From a bacterium (lineage in GTDB: Bacteria; Desulfobacterota; DSWW01): 64,000 nucleotides of DNA. The DNA lies in the NCBI GenBank assembly GCA_028277985.1, contig JANQFG010000265.1, positions 92,540 to 156,539 of the forward strand, in the 5' to 3' direction. Below are positions 59,165 through 64,000 of the stretch, in pieces (within the stretch, counting starts at the first letter, position 1; each line of letters begins with the position of its first letter). Below the pieces are notes generated by a model. The model was not told the DNA's origin. It searched no databases and worked only from the letters and a program-made list of their open reading frames with translations. The translations under genes were made by a program, and so were the position numbers.

Positions 59165-59917
59165 GTGCCGCAAGGAAGGAAGTCTCAAGATACCTGGGAC
59201 CGGATCCTGGAGAGCGCGGAAACCCTGTTCGCCAGGCAGGGCTACAGCGGCACCTCCACCCGGCAGATCGCTGCCTCTGCAGGCGTCTCGATTCAGACCC
59301 TGCAGTATCACTGCGGCGGAAAGAAAAATCTCTACAGGGCCGTGCTGGAGAGGACCGTGATTCCTGTCACGGACCTGATCAACCGGTATGTCCAGAAGAT
59401 GCTCGAGCAGGATCTGACAGACGAGCGTGTCATTGAAGAGTCGATAGCCAGGATTATCGACGAGTTGTTCGATCTGCTTCAGGCAAACCCGAACTATGCA
59501 CCTCTTTTCTATCGGCAATGGCTGGTCCAGGATCCGGACCTGAGAAGTGTCGAGTGGGAGAGCTTGATACCCATCCTTCGAAATTGGGCAGAGGAAATGG
59601 AGACGCAACTCGACGAGAAGCGTCTTCGTGGCACGAACCCGTTTCTGCTCAACATGTCTATGAGTTGGATGTTCTGGGGTTTGTTCGTTCAGCCTTCCTT
59701 CCTCGCCCGATACATGGACATCGATGCGGACTCGTCGGAATTCCTGAGAATCGTCAAGGATCATGCCTGGGAAATGACACTCCGGATGATGGGGCCGCGT
59801 CGACGTTCTTCTCCTTCTCCCTTCCCAACGAAGAAAGCCGGGGCAAGAAAGAATTCAAAGACCAGGAAGAGGACAGCGACCGGGAAGAAGAAGAGACCGA
59901 CTGATAACAAGGGGTGA
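59165..59917 (+). CDS. TetR-family regulator with basic C-terminal tail (paralogue 2)
   Basis: GTG start at 59165 after a GGGGGT ribosome site. 250 residues. Helix-turn-helix TSTRQIAASAGVSIQTLQYHCGG and a TetR ligand domain, paralogous to 53099-53818. The C-terminal ~35 residues are Lys/Arg-rich (KKAGARKNSKTRKRTATGKKK), as if a second DNA contact. Operators of its own type lie just upstream and before the FAD/CCG operon, and the fixC gene follows 68 bp downstream on the same strand, so it likely controls both. Confidence 0.88.
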   Translation: MPQGRKSQDTWDRILESAETLFARQGYSGTSTRQIAASAGVSIQTLQYHCGGKKNLYRAVLERTVIPVTDLINRYVQKMLEQDLTDERVIEESIARIIDELFDLLQANPNYAPLFYRQWLVQDPDLRSVEWESLIPILRNWAEEMETQLDEKRLRGTNPFLLNMSMSWMFWGLFVQPSFLARYMDIDADSSEFLRIVKDHAWEMTLRMMGPRRRSSPSPFPTKKAGARKNSKTRKRTATGKKKRPTDNKG

Positions 59918-59985
59918 TGTCTACGGTTTTGGTGGGTAGAGCTGTTCATTGTTAGGAGCACAGAAAACGAACAGTGGAGGAGAAT

Positions 59986-61419
59986 ATGTCACGCTACGAT
60001 GTAGCCATTGCAGGAGGAGGCCCGGGAGGGGCCTATGCAGCAAAAACAGCTGCGGAACTGGGGCTCAAGACCGTCTTTCTCGAAAGGGCCCGAAAGGCGG
60101 GAGAGAAGAATTCCTCGGGCTGTGGTCTCGGTCAAAGGTGGTGGAAGGATTTCCCCGACGAGATGGAAGAGATCGTCAAGCTGCCGTCTTACCGAGAAAC
60201 AAAGCACTGCGTCTTCAAGATCACGGATGAGGAAGACAACCTGGTCACGACCCTGTCGACCGGGTTCACCCGAAAGGACCACGAGCGAATCGTCCACAAG
60301 GGTATATTCCGGGGCATGTCCGGAACGGCCGTGTACAGATCATGTCTCGACCCGTTCCTGGCGGATCTGGCGTGCAAGGCCGGCGCGGAGCTCAGAACCT
60401 CAACCTGCGTCACGGATGTGATGAAGAAGAACGGCAGGGTGACAGGCCTCGTGACGGATAAGGGACAGAAAATCGAAGCAGACATCGTGATCGGGGCGGA
60501 CGGAGCGCATTCCACGGTAGCCGTCAAGTCAGGTATCCGAAAGCGATTCCAGAAGAACGAGATCACCCTGGTGCCTCAAGTCGATTTTTCCTGCAATGAA
60601 TCCCGGCTCGAGGATGTGATCGGGGGGGCCAACCTGGTCTGGTTCGGACCCTACTGTGGTGCGTACCAGGTGAACTTCCGGGACGGGTTTCACCTCGGGC
60701 TGGGACAATGGCTGGATATCTGGGATACGAAACCTGTCGATTTTGTCAAAAGGATCATGCAAATTCCGGCCTTTCAGGCCATGTGCAGGTCGGTGGATGC
60801 GGAGATGAGGGAATTCCAGATTCACCTTCTCCCCTGGATGCCCCATCCGCCCAAGACCTACGCCGATGGGGTGATGTTGGTGGGGGACGCAGGCGGGTTT
60901 CCCTGCCCCCTCGAGGGAGAAGGGATCTGGCACGCCTGCTTGACGGGCAAGATAGCCGCACAGGTTGCCGCAAAGGCCATCTCTACAGGCGACCCCTCGG
61001 AGGAAACCCTGAAAGAATACGAGCAGAGGTGGAAAGAACCTCCCCTAGGCAAAGAATATGAATACGGCCGGGAATACGTCAATTTCTGGAGGAATTCCGC
61101 CTTCAATCCGGAGCTGATGAAGAAGATTGTTCTGTTCATCGGGGAGTTGCAGTACTTGAACTTCCCGGGACCGGTGTTCGACTGGAGTGACGACCACATG
61201 ACGATCTTCAACGAACACCTGGAGCATTTTCTGGACGTCTTGCCCGATTTGTCCGGCTTTGCCAAAGAGAATCTGGTTCCTCTGGGAAAAGGGATCTCCA
61301 TGGAAAACCGGGCGAGGATAGCGGATATGCTGGCCGGGTCCATTCAGACAAAGCTGCGAGGGTTCGTCCCGCGCTGGCCCATTCGGGCTCTTCTCGGAAA
61401 AGTCCTGGGCGTGAAATAG
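59986..61419 (+). CDS. fixC: FixC-like flavoprotein (ETF:quinone oxidoreductase family)
   Basis: Start at the ATG at 59986 behind GGAGGAG. 477 residues. AIAGGGPGGAYAAKTAAELG, then ERARKAGEKNSSGCGLG (the KNxSG signature of FixC), and VGDAGGFPCPLEGEGIWHAC as second FAD motif. It is followed by a FixX ferredoxin and both ETF subunits, so it takes electrons from the ETF and passes them to quinone, or works in a bifurcating FixABCX complex. Start of a fixC-fixX-etfA-etfB run behind tetR2. Confidence 0.87.
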   Translation: MSRYDVAIAGGGPGGAYAAKTAAELGLKTVFLERARKAGEKNSSGCGLGQRWWKDFPDEMEEIVKLPSYRETKHCVFKITDEEDNLVTTLSTGFTRKDHERIVHKGIFRGMSGTAVYRSCLDPFLADLACKAGAELRTSTCVTDVMKKNGRVTGLVTDKGQKIEADIVIGADGAHSTVAVKSGIRKRFQKNEITLVPQVDFSCNESRLEDVIGGANLVWFGPYCGAYQVNFRDGFHLGLGQWLDIWDTKPVDFVKRIMQIPAFQAMCRSVDAEMREFQIHLLPWMPHPPKTYADGVMLVGDAGGFPCPLEGEGIWHACLTGKIAAQVAAKAISTGDPSEETLKEYEQRWKEPPLGKEYEYGREYVNFWRNSAFNPELMKKIVLFIGELQYLNFPGPVFDWSDDHMTIFNEHLEHFLDVLPDLSGFAKENLVPLGKGISMENRARIADMLAGSIQTKLRGFVPRWPIRALLGKVLGVK

Positions 61420-61431
61420 GAGGATTCCTTG

Positions 61432-61480
61432 CCGTCATTCCCGCGAAGCTTGTCCCCGCGAAGGCGGGGAGCGGGAATCC
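61432..61480 (+). repeat. Dispersed palindromic repeat, copy 1
   Basis: A 49-bp element made of a nested palindrome (TTCCCGC ... GCGGGAA around CCCCGC-GAAG-GCGGGG) lies just after the fixC stop. It is identical over 49 bp to 63702-63750. REP-like elements of this kind are found in 3' gaps of many Desulfobacterota genomes, as far as I recall. Confidence 0.85.
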
Positions 61481-61539
61481 ACTGGCCACGAAGCCTTCTG
61501 AATCCAAGTCTTGAACGGAAACCGTGGAGGATACAGGCG

Positions 61540-61851
61540 ATGTCAGACAATCAGAAGCAATCGAATGATCTCACTCAATGGAAAGTCAAGGATCTCGTCT
61601 TTCGGGTGGAGGGAGGGGATCCGGGTGACTTCATCTCCTTTGACGAGGAGAAATGCGACAGTTGCGGGGATTGTGCCATGGTTTGCGCTGGTAGCCTCTG
61701 GACGGTTCCAGAGGGAAAGAAAGCACGACTCGCCCCGAAATATCGCGAACTCTGTCTGGAGTGTGCTGCCTGTTACGCGGTGTGTGAGGCCGACGCGATC
61801 GACTTCAGGTATCCGAATGGAGGCACGGGGATCGTCATCCAGCACGGATAG
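61540..61851 (+). CDS. fixX: FixX-like 4Fe-4S ferredoxin
   Basis: Start at the ATG at 61540 with GGAGGAT upstream. 103 residues. CDSCGDCAMVC and CLECAACYAVC give two cluster motifs, and the C-terminal FRYPNGGTGIVIQHG matches the FixX ending (YPRGGFGV). It should connect ETF or FixC to the quinone pool. The repeat at 61432-61480 separates it from fixC. A 12-base match to the 59.1 kb operator occurs inside it (61558-61569), probably by chance. Confidence 0.88.
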   Translation: MSDNQKQSNDLTQWKVKDLVFRVEGGDPGDFISFDEEKCDSCGDCAMVCAGSLWTVPEGKKARLAPKYRELCLECAACYAVCEADAIDFRYPNGGTGIVIQHG

Positions 61852-61860
61852 AGGAAACGA

Positions 61861-62868
61861 ATGGAACGTGACAACTCGGTTTTGATCTTTGTCGAACTCG
61901 GGCCGGATGGGGGCATTCTGCCCCTCTCGCTCGAGTGTGTGACCGCGGGCAGGAAGCTTGCGGAATTACTCGGGTGTGGAGTCGACGGCCTCGTCCTGGG
62001 TAGTTCGGTTGGTGAAGCGGTACAGGAATTGAGCCATTTCGGGCTCGATCGTGTGTATGTGGTGGACCACCCCTTGCTGGATATCTACCACCCGGAAATG
62101 GCCTGTACGGCATTTCTCCAGGCGTGCGAGGTGGAAAAGCCCAAGGCAATCCTCATGGGGGAGAGCCTCACATCGGTCGACCTGGCTCCAAGGCTGGCTT
62201 TCGCCCTGAACACTGGATTGATTACGGACTGCGTGGGCTTCGAGATGGAGGAGGGTGCTATCCATTTTGTGAAGCCCGTTTACAGCAGTAACGTCATGGC
62301 AGCCTATGCCCTCGCCACGGAACCGTATCTGGTCACGATGCGGTCCAGAGTGGAGGACCCTGCTGAGAGGCGAGGTGAACCAGGAGCGGAGGTGATCGGA
62401 GTTGAAGTGGAACTCGACAATTCCGCCCTGGAGACGGTTGTCGTCGAGAGGATCCTTGAAGAAGAGGAGGGCCCCAAGCTCACGAGCTCGGACATCATCG
62501 TGTCGGGCGGAAGGGGTGTGGGTGGCCTTGAGGGATTCGAGCAGATCGCCGAACTTGCCGCCCTGTTGAATGGAGCGGTGGGTGCAAGCCGACCCCCGGT
62601 GGATCTGGGCTGGGCTTCGCCGAAGGCGCAGGTGGGACAGACAGGAGAGAAGGTAGGGCCGTCCGTTTACATTGCTGTCGGCATTTCCGGTGCGACCCAG
62701 CACATTGCGGGCATGAGCGCTTCCAGGACCATCGTGGCGATCAACAAAGATCCCAGGGCGAACATCTTCAAGGTAGCGGACTACGGGGTGGCTGGAAAGC
62801 ATGAGGAGGTGCTGCCCGCTTTTCTCGAGGCCATGAAACAGGTTCTGGGGCAGGGGGATGTGGAATGA
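61861..62868 (+). CDS. etfA: Electron transfer flavoprotein alpha subunit (FixB/EtfA)
   Basis: 335 residues. C-terminal FAD-binding signature VGQTGEKVGPSVYIAVGISGATQHIAGM and VAINKDPRANIF; N-terminal ETF alpha/beta domain. It precedes etfB (unusual: etfB usually comes first) and overlaps it by 4 bp (ATGA). It accepts electrons from acyl-CoA or other flavin dehydrogenases and passes them to FixC. Confidence 0.93.
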   Translation: MERDNSVLIFVELGPDGGILPLSLECVTAGRKLAELLGCGVDGLVLGSSVGEAVQELSHFGLDRVYVVDHPLLDIYHPEMACTAFLQACEVEKPKAILMGESLTSVDLAPRLAFALNTGLITDCVGFEMEEGAIHFVKPVYSSNVMAAYALATEPYLVTMRSRVEDPAERRGEPGAEVIGVEVELDNSALETVVVERILEEEEGPKLTSSDIIVSGGRGVGGLEGFEQIAELAALLNGAVGASRPPVDLGWASPKAQVGQTGEKVGPSVYIAVGISGATQHIAGMSASRTIVAINKDPRANIFKVADYGVAGKHEEVLPAFLEAMKQVLGQGDVE

Positions 62869-63665
62869 AGATCATCGTATGCATGAAACAAGTGCCCGAC
62901 CCTGAAGGACCTCAGGACTGCTTTGCAATCAACCCTGAGAGGGTGAGAGTCGAGCCGAGGGGCATCCCGCCGGTGTTGAGCCTGTTCGACGAGAATGCCC
63001 TCGAGGCGGCTCTTCGAATCAAGGATGACCACGGGGAGGAGGCGAAGATCACCCTGGTCAGCCTGGGAGGAAGGATCTCGAACGCGGTGCTGCAGAAGGC
63101 CCTCGCCGTGGGAGCGGACGATCTGGTGAAGGTCGAGGGGGAATCTCTCGAATCAGGGGGGCTGGACAGTTTTGGAACGGCTTGCGCCCTCGCGGCAACG
63201 ATCAAGAAGATCGGCACGTACGATCTCATCCTTGCGGGGAGACAGGCAGCGGACTGGAATGCCGGCCAAGTGGGGATCTTCCTTGCCGGGCTCCTTGGAC
63301 ATCCGGCCGTGACGCTTGCGAAGAATGTCGTACTCCAGGGGGAGCACGTAGTCGTAGAACGGCTGATTCCCAACGGGTATGAGACGGTAAGGACGAAGCT
63401 GCCTGCAGTGGTGATCGCGAGCAACGAAGTCGGCGAGATGCGATACCCCACGATGATCCAGCGCAGGCAGGCAAAGAAGAAGCCGGTCACAGCATGGGGG
63501 GGGTCGGATATTGGTTTCGATGGCGCCCCGCAGAACCGGGTCGTCCTGAAGAGGCTCTTTGCCCCGGAGATGCGCAAGGGGCAGTGTCATCTCATTGATG
63601 GTGAGACGCCGGACGAGGCCGGGAGAAACCTGGCACAACGATTGAGGAATGACGGGATCCTTTAG
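62865..63665 (+). CDS. etfB: Electron transfer flavoprotein beta subunit (FixA/EtfB)
   Basis: 266 residues. IIVCMKQVPDPEG start, DENALEAALRIKD, and the nucleotide-binding GRQAADWNAGQVG segment typical of EtfB. Overlaps etfA by four bases. Whether this pair bifurcates electrons or is a simple carrier cannot be told from sequence alone; the FixX/FixC partners allow either. Confidence 0.92.
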   Translation: MKIIVCMKQVPDPEGPQDCFAINPERVRVEPRGIPPVLSLFDENALEAALRIKDDHGEEAKITLVSLGGRISNAVLQKALAVGADDLVKVEGESLESGGLDSFGTACALAATIKKIGTYDLILAGRQAADWNAGQVGIFLAGLLGHPAVTLAKNVVLQGEHVVVERLIPNGYETVRTKLPAVVIASNEVGEMRYPTMIQRRQAKKKPVTAWGGSDIGFDGAPQNRVVLKRLFAPEMRKGQCHLIDGETPDEAGRNLAQRLRNDGIL

Positions 63666-63701
63666 CGCGAGTCCCTATACAAGGCGTCATCCCCGTGAAG
63701 T

Positions 63702-63750
63702 CCGTCATTCCCGCGAAGCTTGTCCCCGCGAAGGCGGGGAGCGGGAATCC
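63702..63750 (+). repeat. Dispersed palindromic repeat, copy 2
   Basis: Identical over 49 bp to 61432-61480. It lies in the 215-bp gap after etfB, next to further GC-rich remnants (63685-63700 and 63770-63800) that resemble partial copies. Confidence 0.85.
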
Positions 63751-63880
63751 CGCAGCCCCTGAAGTCAATGGATCCCCGCCTCCGCGGCGATGACAGCCTT
63801 GGTTGATCAAGCCAAACGAAGCACTTGAAGGAGTCCTTTGGGGAACGAAGCTTCCTATCTTCCTAGAAGGAGGGCACACC

Positions 63881-64000
63881 ATGCTGAGAACCAGGCTGCT
63901 GACGGTTCTTGTCCTTGCTCCGAGTCTGTTCCTTCCGATCACCTCACAGGCCTTTGCCGACGTTGCTCCCGGCGATGTGATCGACAAGACGAACTGGGAG
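63881..64000 (+). CDS. Probable DUF1329 periplasmic protein, copy 3 (3' truncated by window end)
   Basis: AAGGAGGG precedes the ATG. The first 40 residues form a signal peptide (LLTVLVLAPSLFLPITSQAFA) followed by APGDVIDKTNWE, which is the usual N-terminus of a DUF1329 subgroup as I remember it. It differs from copies 1 and 2. The gene continues past the window. Position directly after the fixCX-etf run suggests functional linkage. Confidence 0.55.
   Translation, partial: MLRTRLLTVLVLAPSLFLPITSQAFADVAPGDVIDKTNWE

Noticed and set aside
61558..61569. CAATCGAATGAT inside fixX as a further TetR2 operator
   Set aside because: Twelve bases match but the right half of the palindrome is missing and the site is within coding sequence; probably chance.
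1..64000. CRISPR arrays, tRNA/rRNA genes, IS elements or prophage
   Set aside because: No direct-repeat array, transposase, integrase or structural phage gene was recognised among the frames, and no cloverleaf-like RNA gene was noted by eye. A covariance search would be needed to exclude small RNAs.

Overview
The window is GC-rich bacterial DNA packed with genes on both strands. There is no rRNA, tRNA, CRISPR array, transposase or phage gene that I can see, so the taxon is inferred only from gene content. CCG-domain (HdrD/GlpC-like) iron-sulfur proteins, a FixABCX/ETF set, many FAD dehydrogenases, a MopE-like Ca-binding protein and the DUF1302/DUF1329/MMPL transport set, with no oxygenase in sight, fit an anaerobic or facultative member of the Desulfobacterota ('Deltaproteobacteria'). 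This is an inference, not a marker-based call.

Layout. 1-7 kb: end of a Ca-binding surface protein, a HEAT-repeat lipoprotein, then a mannose module made of a GH38 alpha-mannosidase and a sugar kinase (ROK)-phosphomannose isomerase fusion. 7-13.6 kb (minus): MBL hydrolase, SDR, geranylgeranyl-reductase-like and phytoene-desaturase-like flavoproteins, and a MATE exporter. 14-27 kb (plus): lipoprotein, YCF48 propeller, MMPL/RND transporter, DUF1302 outer-membrane barrel, membrane-anchored SCP2 domain, SCPx-type thiolase, DUF1329, FAD oxidoreductase and a sulfoquinovosidase-like GH31 lipoprotein. 27-40 kb: CCG Fe-S protein, second DUF1329, FAD oxidoreductase, 4Fe-4S protein, duplicated-domain lipoprotein, PaaK-like CoA ligase, TetR, a 980-residue double FAD oxidase and an SDR. 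40-50 kb: two SGNH hydrolases, a GH51-like glycosidase, and beta-oxidation-type enzymes (hydroxyacyl-CoA dehydrogenase, two crotonases, an orphan ADP-forming CoA-ligase alpha subunit) with a PP2C-like phosphatase. 50-64 kb: second MMPL/RND, then a four-gene operon (unknown, FAD oxidase, CCG Fe-S, FAD oxidase) bracketed by two paralogous TetR genes, then fixC-fixX-etfA-etfB and the start of a third DUF1329 gene.

How it fits together. The MMPL/DUF1302/DUF1329/YCF48/SCP2 set looks like envelope transport of a hydrophobic compound. CoA ligases, crotonases, a dehydrogenase and a thiolase would process acyl-CoA intermediates. Two versions of a GlcDEF-like three-part dehydrogenase (two FAD proteins plus a CCG Fe-S protein) are present: one split (53.8-58.1 kb) and one with both FAD proteins fused (36.2 kb, with a CCG partner at 27.3 kb). 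Each version has its own recognisable operator family: TTGACTnGTCAA-like sites for the fused version (four places, on or beside the promoter at each; overlapping the -35 box of three recognisable promoters) and TCAATCGAATGATTGA-like sites for the split version, in a region shared with the TetR-FixCX-ETF operon. This regulated, duplicated flavin/Fe-S dehydrogenase system feeding an ETF/Fix electron branch is the most interesting content. The substrate is not identifiable from sequence alone.
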